Assembly: GCF_030812475.1 (NCBI RefSeq)
Contig: NZ_JAUSSR010000021.1
Span: 1 to 64,000 of the forward strand
DNA: 64,000 bases
Direction: 5' to 3'
Source of the DNA: Pseudomonas lini
Lineage (GTDB): Bacteria > Pseudomonadota > Gammaproteobacteria > Pseudomonadales > Pseudomonadaceae
Part shown: piece after piece, positions 53,925-61,998 of the stretch
How positions within the stretch are numbered: position 1 is the stretch's first letter
Layout: each line of letters begins with the position of its first letter
Translations under genes and position numbers: made by a program
The notes under the pieces: model-generated
What the model was told of the DNA's origin: nothing
Database searches by the model: none
The model's input: the letters and a program-made list of their open reading frames with translations, nothing else

Positions 53925-54125
53925 CTAGCACTGGTAGCGATCTTTGATGGCTCTGTCGAAAAACGACCCTTTAGAGCCTGCCGCCATCAAACCCTGATGT
54001 ACGTCCGATGGCACGCGGCAGAAGTCGTAAGTGCGCCCTTGTTTGAACGTGATTTTCATTCGGCCTGTGATGGCGTCGTAGCCCACAGCTGTGATTGCCG
54101 ACGAGATGACACGAACCATATCCAT
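53925..54125 (-). CDS. KTSC domain protein
   Basis: 66-residue protein of the KTSC family: ITAVGYDAITGRMKITFKQG, TYDFCRVPSDVHQGLMAAGS, KGSFFDRAIKDRY. The name-giving lysine/threonine/serine/cysteine region is seen in part (here KGSFFDR). Such proteins occur in phages and mobile DNA; some are linked to lysyl-tRNA synthetase-like proteins. The ATG at 54125 follows agggaaagcgct. Confidence 0.8.
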   Translation of the reverse strand: MDMVRVISSAITAVGYDAITGRMKITFKQGRTYDFCRVPSDVHQGLMAAGSKGSFFDRAIKDRYQC

Positions 54126-54370
54126 AGCGCTTTCCCTAACCCTGACAGCCAACCGACTTGGTAGCTTGGCTTCTGATACTAGCCGATGACTGGTACCTCG
54201 ACGCCTTGCTGATAGCGAAAGCGCAACGTCCCGTCACCAAGCCTGGAAAACTGCCGGGGACCCTGAGACTTTCCTCTCGGTACGGGGTCGGAAACCCGCG
54301 TGACTGAGTTAGTGGGAGGTTCTGAGAGTTACTGAAATTTCAGTCGTTGAAATTGAAGGATCTGATCAAA

Positions 54371-54409
54371 AAAGGGCCATCCTTACCGCATCGGTAACGA
54401 TGGCCCTTT
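54371..54409 (-). terminator. Strong hairpin terminator, minus-strand reading
   Basis: aaagggccatc pairs with gatggcccttt, with an inner ttaccg/cggtaa stem. On the minus strand it is followed by tttttt, so it ends leftward transcription. Confidence 0.75.
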
Positions 54410-54438
54410 GTGTTGCTGATAACGCACGCATGGCGTTC

Positions 54439-54470
54439 GTCAACCGAGTCAACTCCGTCAACCTGTCAAC
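54439..54470. repeat. Tandem gtcaac repeats, 9-base period
   Basis: gtcaac occurs at 54439, 54448, 54457 and 54465 (steps 9, 9, 8). Confidence 0.7.
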
Positions 54471-54945
54471 CAACTTCAAAAATCCAGCCGCTAACACGGA
54501 CGCGCGGGTTTTCTGCCCCGTACCAATCGCAATTGCCCAAGGGCCCCAGCGACTACCACCGCCATAGGGCAGATGCACAGGTGAACCGCAGTACACCAAG
54601 TTCACCTGTTCACTAAGCTGGGCACCTTTCCGCTAACAAGATCGGGCGGGTTACTCGCCCCGTGTCGAGGGGTATTCCTCAGGGTCCCCGGCGCATTTGG
54701 GTGTCTTTTAACCTGAGTTAAACCGTTAACCGATTTTTTTCTCCGGACAGCCACCTGAGCTCGCGGGTTTCCGACCCCGTACCCACCGAAGATCCCCAGG
54801 GTCCCAAGCGAAGTCAGTGCGCGGTCGAGTCATAAGACGGCACCTCACAAGCGTGCTGGCGTTCGGCACCCCAGCGCTCGAAACAAAGCCAGTATTGCTT
54901 TCGCTGGCGGCGCTCTCAACAATGGGGTGTGGGGCTCGAAAAGAC

Positions 54946-54972
54946 GTGTTACAGGTGTTACAGGTGCTACGC
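54946..54972. repeat. Tandem 9-mer gtgttacag
   Basis: Two exact copies and one variant (gtgctacgc) of a 9-base unit lie side by side. On the minus strand they read Thr-Cys-Asn repeats. Confidence 0.7.
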
Positions 54973-55386
54973 GAGATGCTAACTAATTGAACACATTGGT
55001 TTTCTTTGGTGTCACACACCGTTATTCCTTCACGTGCATTGGGTGTTACAAGCCAAATTGGAGTTGCAGCGACGTTTACGAAATTGGGTAAACCGTCAGA
55101 CCACAATTGGCCAGAAGCATCCGGTCAGTCGTATTCTTCATTGCCCGCTTCAGGGCTGCAGGCCGAAATTTTACCCGCCTTCCGTAAACCCCCTCACGTT
55201 GAAAGCGGATACGTATCTCCTTCCCTTGACGTCTGCTGGAGTGCGACAGAGACCTCTCACCTAGGCCCGCATAACGATCCGCTCAATATTCGTGGTCACG
55301 GTCTGTGCGAGTCTGGCCGTCTTATTTTGATTGAACCTCATGTTTCTATGTGTCAAAGTCTCATTAAATTATGATCAAACCACGCC

Positions 55387-55674
55387 ATGACCTACGACAA
55401 CTTTCTTGCTGAGCTGAACAGTGCGGGTCTCAGTGTAAAGCGCTTTGCTGACCTCGTAGGTATGCAGCCCAACTCGGTTTCCAACTATAAGAAGCGGGGT
55501 GAAGTTCCCGTACATCTCGCATTGATCGCCAGTCTTCTCGCTGAAATGTCCACACACCATATCGACTACGAGCCCGTCATTGCGCGAGTACAGCCCGTCA
55601 AGAAGCGGCCGCGCGGCGCTGCAAGCGGCCGGTTCGCAGGCGACAAGCAGACCTCGTTGGGGTTCCACCAATGA
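55387..55674 (+). CDS. XRE-like helix-turn-helix regulator
   Basis: 95-residue DNA-binding protein. The helix-turn-helix is LSVKRFADLVGMQPNSVSNY, followed by KKRGEVPVHLALIASLLAEM; the C-terminal tail is basic (PVKKRPRGAASGR). It stands 67 bases upstream of the methylase gene in the same direction, the place of a controller protein in restriction systems. No ribosome site is visible before the ATG at 55387, so it may be translated from a short leader. Confidence 0.85.
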   Translation: MTYDNFLAELNSAGLSVKRFADLVGMQPNSVSNYKKRGEVPVHLALIASLLAEMSTHHIDYEPVIARVQPVKKRPRGAASGRFAGDKQTSLGFHQ

Positions 55675-55741
55675 CTGAGCATCAGGGCAATTGGGGATCG
55701 GTCGGCATTACGGCCCCGATGCAACTGCGGAGGCTCCTCTC

Positions 55742-58700
55742 ATGAACGCGGTCATCGATTCCCGCTGGTCGAAGGCGCTGACGCTCGACCGGCGCCGGGC
55801 TCCGGAGTTCTATGCGGCCGGCAGCAAGGTCGCCGCAGGCGCGCATGCCGAGGCGATCCGCTTTGCACTCGATGAATTGGGCTTATCGGCGGTTAGCTGT
55901 ATCAACGGCGTTCCCACAATCGCCTTTTTGAGCGATCCCCTCGTTTCCATAGAGCGCATCGACGAACTTCATCGGGTTCTGTGGAATCAAGGTTTGATGA
56001 GCATGCTGCTCGTCATTCGCAGCGACGAATTGACTGCGTACTCGCTCGTGCAGCGCCCGTTGCATACCGACGAGAACCGGGATAAAGACCCACGCTTAGT
56101 CAAGACACTCTCCCTTCTCAGCGATGCCTTAGAGCTGCGCGAGTTACTCGACGCGGCGGAGTCAGGGCGGTTCTGGTACGAGAACGACGGCTATTTCAAT
56201 CCGGACAACCGGGTTGACAGCGTTCTTCTGGCCAACCTACTGATGGCGTTTCGCAGCCTCAAGGACGAGCTTGGAACAGATGCCTCTCAGGCGCTGCTGA
56301 TGCAAACCATGTTCGTAGCCTACTTAGAGGATCGTCAGATCATCGGTGAGGTCGTATTTCGTGCCGCGTCACAGGATCGCTTTGGCACTCTGTTGGAGTT
56401 GCTCGGGTCCGGAGACCCTGAGCTCTTTGACGTGCTGTTCACATGGCTGCATGGTGCTTTCAACGGCAACCTCTTCAAAGCCCCTTGCGCATTTGAGACC
56501 GGAGACGCTCTGCCACCCAAGCTCAAGCCTGAGCATCTAGCCGTGCTCACGCGGTTCCGCTGCGGTCACGAGAACATGGCCACCCGCCAGCTTCGGTTCT
56601 GGGGCTACGACTTCCGTTACATGTCGATCGGACTCATTAGCGCGGTTTACGACCGGTTCCTGAAGGAAGAGGCGGACAAAAAGAGCGCAGACGGGGCATT
56701 TTATACCCCGATGTTCTTGGCCGATATCGTAGTCAACCAACTGTGGGACGAACTGACCGACGAGCAGAAGACGCATGGCATCTACTGCGATCCGGCCTGC
56801 GGATCTGGCATCTTCTTGGTGCGGTTGTTCCAGCGTCTGGTCGAGCACCATTGCCAGGTCAAGAAGAAGCGGCATGCAACGTGGACCGACTTGAAAGACA
56901 TTGCGAATCGCCTCCATGGAGGAGACATAAACTCTTCCGCAGTGCGTGTCACGGCGTTTTCCCTGTATATCGCTCTCCTCGAACAATCGAGCCCTTCAGA
57001 CTTGCCCAAACTCATCAAGGCCGGCAAGTTGCTGCCGCCTCTGTATGGGAAGACTCTACTTCCCGGGTCAGACTTCTTCAGCGTCAAGGATGCCCCCCCA
57101 TTTGACGTGATCATCGGTAATCCACCTTGGAATGGTCGTACCGGACAGCTGACAACAGCACAAAATTGGACCACCTCCAATGGCTACCTCGCGCCCGCCA
57201 AAGACATTGCATGGGGATTCGTGTGGAAGGCCCTGGAAGGAATCAAGCCAACAGGCCTAGTGGCATTTCTGTTGCCTGCCATGGGGATTTTGCACAACAC
57301 CGAGAGCCAAGCCGCGCGCCGGATGTTGCTGCAGCGGTCCAGGATCCGCCGAATTATCAACATGTCTGATCTCTGCTTTCAGCTTTTCGATGGAGCGCAG
57401 CGTCCAACCGCTTTCGTGCTGTATGGGCCTCAGAAGCAAGAGCAAGCTCCCTACCGCTTCGAGTACTGGGTCCCCAAGGCTGACCTTAACCTACGACTCA
57501 AGCGCCTGGTGACGCTGTCGCGCGCCGATCGTTTGACGTTTCGCGCCGACCTGGTCGCCGAGGATTCCACCGTTTTCAAGCGTCGCTTGTGGACGCGGGC
57601 TCCCGAGGAGCGACTGCTGCAATACCTTCGTACGATCCCGCCCATTAGCTCGCTTGTGCAGGAGTTTAAGGCCTTCAAGTGCTCCAAGGTTGAGTTTAAC
57701 CGGGACGAGCACTGGGTGATCGGGCAGGGCTTTAAGCCAGCGCAAGAGAACCGGCTGGACGATCCTGAGTACCAGACGACCATCGTCGAGATCGTTACTC
57801 GGCTGCCTTACCTGGATGCGAGTCAGTTCCAGGCAGTGGCCATACCACGCGTAGAGGCTAGCCCCTGGCATACGTCAGTCGTTCATCGGGCAGGGTTTGA
57901 CGCCGGATTTTTTGGGCCTCACATCTTGATTCCGCAAGGGGTGGAACGGGCCGTTGGCCGTGTGCGGGCGGCATTCAGCGAACAGGATGTCGTGTTCCGA
58001 AGTTCGCTTCAGTCGATCACCGTGCCGCCTGGACAGGAACGTAAAGCTAAGGTGCTGACGGCCGTGCTAAACAGTAGTCTGGCGGCCTGGTTTTATTTCC
58101 ACGACACGTCATACCTAGGAGCCGATCGGGCCAAAGTACCCCAAGGTGAATTGCTGAGGCTGCCGTTCGACGATCCTGAGAATATGCCGGATCCTGCGAA
58201 GGCGTTCAAAGCGGAAAAGAAGTTGGTGGCACTGATTGACAGCGAGCTTGCGACCGCGAAGAAGCTGCTTGCCTCGCAGCACGATGTGTTGGGCGCCATC
58301 GACCGTCTGGTATTCGAGTATTACGGACTCGATGCCGGTGACGTGGCCATCATCGAGGACACGGTTCAGCATGTCATCCCAGCCATGCAGCCCAGACGCA
58401 ACTCCGGCTTGCAGTCCATTTGGGCGCAGGCCAATTCAAGTCAGCGGGCGACCTACGCCTCCATGCTGTGCAACGCCCTCTCTCCGTACTTTCGCCTGCC
58501 CGTCAAAGCTTCGTTGGCAGCGCGCTCCTCCGATGTGGCGGTGTTGAAGCTGACAATCGGCGATGAGGCTGCGCCGTACACTGAGGACACATCTGGCGAG
58601 TTCAATGACTTCCTCGGGTCGATCGCCGCAAAGCTTCCCATCGATTTGCCTGGCAACGTGCAACTGATACCTGATCTGCGTCTGGTCGTTGGCCGCGACA

Positions 58701-58837
58701 TGTATCTAGTGAAGCCCGCGGCGCTGCGGCACTGGCTTCGATCCACAGCATTGGCCGACGCGGAGCAGATCGCTGCGGAGTTCGTAGCGGCCGCGGCCCG
58801 CCATGGGCAGGAGGGGATGAACCATGCTGGCGGGTAG
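55742..58837 (+). CDS. Eco57I-type N6-adenine DNA methylase
   Basis: 1031-residue methyltransferase of the Eco57I/type IIG-like group. Motif X-type GAFYTP lies at 318-323, the AdoMet site DPACGSGIFL at 350-359, GGDIN at 393-397 and the catalytic NPPW at 460-463. The N-terminal 120 residues (VPTIAFLSD, then ELHRVLWNQGLMSMLLVIRS) match no clear nuclease motif. The C-terminal 400 residues would recognise DNA (TRD; VPPGQERKAKVLTAVLNSSLAA region). The start at 55742 has ggagg 13 bases upstream. It overlaps the nuclease gene by 14 bases. Whether it cuts as well as methylates cannot be told. Confidence 0.88.
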   Translation: MNAVIDSRWSKALTLDRRRAPEFYAAGSKVAAGAHAEAIRFALDELGLSAVSCINGVPTIAFLSDPLVSIERIDELHRVLWNQGLMSMLLVIRSDELTAYSLVQRPLHTDENRDKDPRLVKTLSLLSDALELRELLDAAESGRFWYENDGYFNPDNRVDSVLLANLLMAFRSLKDELGTDASQALLMQTMFVAYLEDRQIIGEVVFRAASQDRFGTLLELLGSGDPELFDVLFTWLHGAFNGNLFKAPCAFETGDALPPKLKPEHLAVLTRFRCGHENMATRQLRFWGYDFRYMSIGLISAVYDRFLKEEADKKSADGAFYTPMFLADIVVNQLWDELTDEQKTHGIYCDPACGSGIFLVRLFQRLVEHHCQVKKKRHATWTDLKDIANRLHGGDINSSAVRVTAFSLYIALLEQSSPSDLPKLIKAGKLLPPLYGKTLLPGSDFFSVKDAPPFDVIIGNPPWNGRTGQLTTAQNWTTSNGYLAPAKDIAWGFVWKALEGIKPTGLVAFLLPAMGILHNTESQAARRMLLQRSRIRRIINMSDLCFQLFDGAQRPTAFVLYGPQKQEQAPYRFEYWVPKADLNLRLKRLVTLSRADRLTFRADLVAEDSTVFKRRLWTRAPEERLLQYLRTIPPISSLVQEFKAFKCSKVEFNRDEHWVIGQGFKPAQENRLDDPEYQTTIVEIVTRLPYLDASQFQAVAIPRVEASPWHTSVVHRAGFDAGFFGPHILIPQGVERAVGRVRAAFSEQDVVFRSSLQSITVPPGQERKAKVLTAVLNSSLAAWFYFHDTSYLGADRAKVPQGELLRLPFDDPENMPDPAKAFKAEKKLVALIDSELATAKKLLASQHDVLGAIDRLVFEYYGLDAGDVAIIEDTVQHVIPAMQPRRNSGLQSIWAQANSSQRATYASMLCNALSPYFRLPVKASLAARSSDVAVLKLTIGDEAAPYTEDTSGEFNDFLGSIAAKLPIDLPGNVQLIPDLRLVVGRDMYLVKPAALRHWLRSTALADAEQIAAEFVAAAARHGQEGMNHAGG

Positions 58838-59462
58838 TCCTGATGCTTGGCTTGCTCATTTCCGTGATCTTGGGGAGCAAATGTCCGAAGCGATTGAAGC
58901 TGCCTGGCCGATCTGCATTAGACCTTTACAGGCCAAGAAGGACGCGATGACGCATGAGGATCACATTACCGAGCATCTCGTTCAGGCTCTGAGGCGAACG
59001 AAGAAAGTGCCGGGTAGAATCACATACCAATATGTCCTACTGGTCGAGGACGCCAACGGCAACGTATCCCTGTCGAGCAGCATCGACTTCGTGTTGACAG
59101 TGGGTGACGATGAAGACGTCTACCTAGCTTATGAATGCAAGCGGCTAAACGTATCTTATGCAGACCGCGTACGTAACCTCTGTGTCCCATATGTCGAAGA
59201 GGGCATGATGCGTTTTGTCACAGGTCAGTATTCCAATGGCCTTCCGATGGCCATGATGATCGGCTACGTCATGAACGGGGACAGCGGCAGGGCGCGTAGG
59301 GGGCTGACCAAAGTCATGAGGTCACGCACAGCTACCCTCGGGCTTACCACGGAAGAGGACCGTCCATCGTTACCGGGGATGCCCACTCGCTTTAGTTCCA
59401 CGCACACATGCATCCCCGGCCATAGCATGAAGGTAGAGCACCATCTTTTACCTTGGCCATAA
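58824..59462 (+). CDS. PD-(D/E)xK nuclease-like partner of the methylase
   Basis: 212-residue protein with the elements of a PD-(D/E)xK fold: Glu50 in a first helix (HITEHLVQALRR), Asp88 in SSSIDFVLTVGD and Glu104-Cys-Lys106 in LAYECKRLN. The next conserved-looking block is PYVEEGMMRFVTGQYSNGLP, then MIGYVMNGD. Start ATG lies inside the methylase end behind aggagggg, so the two are translationally coupled. Likely the restriction half of the system; the family is not one I can name. Confidence 0.75.
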   Translation: MLAGSPDAWLAHFRDLGEQMSEAIEAAWPICIRPLQAKKDAMTHEDHITEHLVQALRRTKKVPGRITYQYVLLVEDANGNVSLSSSIDFVLTVGDDEDVYLAYECKRLNVSYADRVRNLCVPYVEEGMMRFVTGQYSNGLPMAMMIGYVMNGDSGRARRGLTKVMRSRTATLGLTTEEDRPSLPGMPTRFSSTHTCIPGHSMKVEHHLLPWP

Positions 59463-59519
59463 CAGGTGAACAAAAATCCGGCCGTGAACTGCCAGGCGTC
59501 AGACTCGAACGGAGAGCAT

Positions 59520-59615
59520 GTGACGAACATCGCCAAGGCGATCTTGGAAGCCGACGAAAACGCCCTTGATCAGTCCCGCAAGGGCCCCTGTTCGGAGCGT
59601 AAGCCTTATATCTGA
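59520..59615 (+). CDS. Possible small protein at the end of the methylase/nuclease operon
   Basis: A GTG at 59520 behind cggagagcat opens a 31-residue frame (TNIAKAILEADENALDQSRK). The same frame could begin at GTG 59466, four bases after the nuclease stop, for 49 residues. No family is recognised. It may be the start of a gene cut off by rearrangement. Confidence 0.35.
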   Translation: MTNIAKAILEADENALDQSRKGPCSERKPYI

Positions 59616-60082
59616 TGCTCGCAGCCAGGACATTGCTTGCTGAGCGTAGGGTAGCTGCTTTGCACCTGTCAGCGTCCGCTAACCAGTCAGCGCTCATTTA
59701 ACCCCTGATGGTAGGGATGGCCCTGGTGGTCAAAGAGTTTTGTTGCTGTCAGCCAATCCATTAAGGTGTTGATGCCGAAGTCGACTAGGCTGACCAATTC
59801 TGATTCGCGAGCGATTTTCGCGATGGCTTTATGCACTGGAAAAGAACTACCGATGGCGATCCTGTGGTCAAGATGCAAGAGCAGCAGTCGTCGGTTGGTA
59901 AGCGTGGGCTGTTGACACCAACGTCAACTGTGGCAGAGAATTGCTCTTGAGAGCGCGAAACCGACTGCTTCTAGGTGGCAATAGTCGGCGTTAGGAACCC
60001 CGTTGATGACTTAGATATCAGCGCACGGGTGAGACCTCTTCTCCCCCGCTTGAGGGAGCACAATATCAAGCAACACATCCTG
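59616..60082. other. Gap with a possible decayed fragment
   Basis: No intact gene. On the minus strand 59687-59878 reads like protein (LVDFGINTLMDWLTATKLFD) and stays open a little further upstream to an in-frame stop, so it may be the end of a lost gene. Nothing else is seen. Confidence 0.4.
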
Positions 60083-60110
60083 AAAAAAGCAGCCGAATGG
60101 CTGCTTTTTT
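60083..60110 (-). terminator. Terminator of the PBECR2 gene
   Basis: aaaaaagcagcc pairs with ggctgctttttt over a gaat loop; it works in both directions. The stop codon of the minus-strand gene directly abuts it. Confidence 0.85.
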
Positions 60111-60628
60111 CATTTCTGGGATTCGTAGCTCCGATAAACGAGCTCTCCATTGCGATGCTTGTTCAGTGCTTTTTTATCGCAGTTCATGAAGTTCCAAAGC
60201 GCTCGACCATGCTCCAAATGGACGATCACCAGCATTTGGTACCTCGCCTGATAGATGCCAATGAAAACGAGTCTTGACGATCCATCATCGTACTTAGTAA
60301 GCCAGACTTCTAAAGGTTTTTTCACAGTGTCAACCGCGAATGCTGTGAAACGCTCGCGCGAGTTGGGCCGCTTCTTCACAATGTGCGCGAGACCTTTACG
60401 CTGCACCGCAACAGCGCCACAAGGTGTCTCGATCAGCACTGCATCGATACCTTCCTGTAGCCCGAACCCCAAGGCCACCTGGCTCAGCGCGCTTTCCATA
60501 TCAGGCGCGCCGTCCATTTCGGGAAGGGCGAGAGCCTGCAAACTCACGTCAATGTCACGAATGTCAGGGAGCCCCATCAGTTTCCAGTTTTCCTGACCAA
60601 AAATTTTCTTTGCTACTAGCTCGCCCAT
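60110..60628 (-). CDS. PBECR2-type nuclease-fold protein (predicted toxin)
   Basis: 172-residue protein. The C-terminal half (about 78-170) matches the phage Barnase-EndoU-ColicinE5/D-RelE-like nuclease 2 pattern: GLAHIVKKRPNSRERFTAFA, KKPLEVWLTKY, FIGIYQARYQMLVIVHLEHG and the end ALNKHRNGELVYRS. The N-terminal 75 residues would be a delivery or regulatory part. Strong ribosome site aggaggtggtccc. It lies 20 bases after a DNA-binding protein gene and ends at a terminator. An RNA-cutting toxin is inferred from the fold; no immunity gene is obvious. Confidence 0.7.
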   Translation of the reverse strand: MGELVAKKIFGQENWKLMGLPDIRDIDVSLQALALPEMDGAPDMESALSQVALGFGLQEGIDAVLIETPCGAVAVQRKGLAHIVKKRPNSRERFTAFAVDTVKKPLEVWLTKYDDGSSRLVFIGIYQARYQMLVIVHLEHGRALWNFMNCDKKALNKHRNGELVYRSYESQK

Positions 60629-60648
60629 GGGACCACCTCCTGCAGATC

Positions 60649-61305
60649 CTAGCGGCTCGCTTCTAAGATCTCGGCTGCGGTAGCAATATCTGCTCGGGCC
60701 CCGATATCCATAATGCGGTCACGAAATTTCAGGTAAAGCTCCTCCTGGATAGGATGCTTACCGCTTTTATGCATCAACTCGATAACGACATTTGGGTTCA
60801 TCAGCAAAATGTAATGGAAGTCTCCCGACACTCCCTTCCTTGTCTGGATGAAACCAAGCTCCTTAAGCCGTTTCATCCGTCGACGCCAGGTATCCACAGT
60901 CCGCTCCCCACTGAAGCCGGCCTCTGCTGCAAAAACAATAGGGTTTTGCACCACCACAAGAGGGCTGTCAGGTGCACGGCACCACAGCGCAAAATATGCG
61001 TGCCCCGCAGGTTGTCCTTTGGAAAGGTTATCGATCACCTCCATGGCAATCGGAAGCGTGCGTGGGATAGTGCTGAACCCCTTGTTCTTTTGACGGAGCC
61101 ACAACTGCTCGGTCGGCACATCAGGGAAATACTCTTTAAGCTGCTCTGCTGCGCGCTCCGCCATTCCATTTTTTCTAGCAGTATTTTGCTTGTCTGTCAG
61201 AGACTTGCCATCAATCTTCGACTCGCTAGAAGGTGCTTTTGCCGATGCCTTTGCTTTAGGTGTCGGGGCTTTTTTCGTTGCTCCGGCTTTAGTTTGCTCT
61301 TTCAT
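60649..61305 (-). CDS. Winged-helix DNA-binding protein with Lys/Ala tail (Rep-like?)
   Basis: 218-residue protein. The first 45 residues are low-complexity Lys/Ala/Thr (AGATKKAPTPKAKASAKAPS), like the tails of histone-like proteins. The core has a winged helix (EAGFSGERTVDTWRRRMKRL, KELGFIQTRKG, then FHYILLMNPNVVIELMH). I chose ATG 61305 behind gggggatcc; a longer frame starts in unlike sequence. With iteron-like repeats about 220 bases upstream it could be a replication initiator or partition-type regulator of the island (inference). Confidence 0.7.
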   Translation of the reverse strand: MKEQTKAGATKKAPTPKAKASAKAPSSESKIDGKSLTDKQNTARKNGMAERAAEQLKEYFPDVPTEQLWLRQKNKGFSTIPRTLPIAMEVIDNLSKGQPAGHAYFALWCRAPDSPLVVVQNPIVFAAEAGFSGERTVDTWRRRMKRLKELGFIQTRKGVSGDFHYILLMNPNVVIELMHKSGKHPIQEELYLKFRDRIMDIGARADIATAAEILEASR

Positions 61306-61746
61306 TTTTTGGATCCCCCAATGTTCAATGAGGAACATTCTGGGGTAGCTGGGGCAGCCAAGCAATGAGTGAAGACGCACGGTTTCATGCAAATTGATGA
61401 TATTTGCCGATCAATACATCATCTTAAATTGATACATATAACTCAATTTATATAGTTTAGTTGCGCGGAATCATGCAAAATAATCAACAAAAAGCCAGGT
61501 AAAACAATGGTTTGAGTCGATTTTTTTGTACTCCATGGTTATCCATGTACTCGGTGTGCTCCCGTGTACTCCCTGTGCTCCTTGAGATTGTTAAGAGGAT
61601 TCCGGGGCTATCCAACGCAGCTTCGCCGCACATCATTTTTAACCGGATGGTCTGTAGAGACGTTCCTTGATGCGTCGCTACGTGGCGACAGCCAGTACCC
61701 AGAACTCTTTAGTGCAGCGGAAACTTTGGCAAGCTTCCGCGTTGTT
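61306..61746. other. A/T-rich leader of the winged-helix gene
   Basis: No convincing gene. From 61389 to 61500 it is A/T-rich with several attgat/atcaat boxes (for example aaattgat at 61389 and 61425), and the iteron-like array follows. Short plus-strand frames are hydrophobic shadows. Confidence 0.55.
61528..61582. repeat. Iteron-like array tgtRctcc
   Basis: Five copies of tgtactcc/tgtgctcc start at 61528, 61547, 61556, 61566 and 61575 (steps 19, 9, 10, 9), that is a 9.5-base register with one site skipped. The array lies upstream of the winged-helix gene. Confidence 0.65.
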
Positions 61747-61935
61747 CTACGGCCGTTTTTTTAACTTATGCTTGATTAGTCCCATTTCTGCCTTGATTGC
61801 ATTGATGGTGAGTTTTTGCATCGCAGTGCTTTTTCCAATTTTGGTATCCGCGATCTTGAGTAGGCCTGTCAGATGGTCTTTTCTCGCTTTAAGTACTTCG
61901 GATATGGATGAGCTGTTTTGTGTCGCAGCGTTCAT
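61747..61935 (-). CDS. Small basic helical protein, unknown function
   Basis: 62-residue protein rich in Lys and helix formers (ISEVLKARKDHLTGLLKIAD, then KAEMGLIKHKLKKRP). Supported by a good ribosome site (aaggatcaaagcc) and by the same direction as its neighbours. No family recognised. Confidence 0.6.
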   Translation of the reverse strand: MNAATQNSSSISEVLKARKDHLTGLLKIADTKIGKSTAMQKLTINAIKAEMGLIKHKLKKRP

Positions 61936-61958
61936 GGCTTTGATCCTTGGCGTGATTT

Positions 61959-61984
61959 AAACAGCCCGCGAAAGCAGGCTGTTT
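61959..61984 (-). terminator. Hairpin after the 94-residue gene
   Basis: aaacagcc pairs with ggctgttt. On the minus strand it follows the stop of the gene at 61999 and precedes the small basic gene, so it may end or attenuate transcription. Confidence 0.6.
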
Positions 61985-61998
61985 CAGGGAGTCGGCAG

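Larger units (their letters stand above)
54256..54810. repeat. Four-copy dispersed motif family
   Basis: About 50-base copies lie at 54256-54300 (one orientation), and at 54503-54551, 54643-54693 and 54762-54810 (the other). Shared core: cgcgggtttccgaccccgta plus agggtccc about 15-20 bases on. The copies at 54279-54300 and 54762-54783 are exact 22-base inverted repeats. In one frame they read like WDPGDLRWVRGRKPAS, AGDPETFLSVRGRKPA and AGDPEEYPSTRGE. Confidence 0.7.
54153..55386. other. Decayed accessory segment with repeats, no convincing gene
   Basis: About 1.2 kb with short minus-strand frames (54366-54605 and 54726-55106) that lack ribosome sites and family likeness. The segment carries four copies of a repeated motif and two sets of 9-base tandem repeats, listed separately. 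The frames may be remnants of phage-type genes. Confidence 0.55.

Noticed and set aside
54366..55106. Minus-strand frames of 79 and 126 residues in the decayed segment
   Set aside because: One reads through a strong terminator and both consist largely of repeat copies; treated as repeat-derived, not as genes.
61564..61960. Plus-strand hydrophobic frames of 66 and 97 residues
   Set aside because: They are opposite a better supported minus-strand gene and the iteron-like region; hydrophobicity comes from the antisense of a Lys-rich frame.
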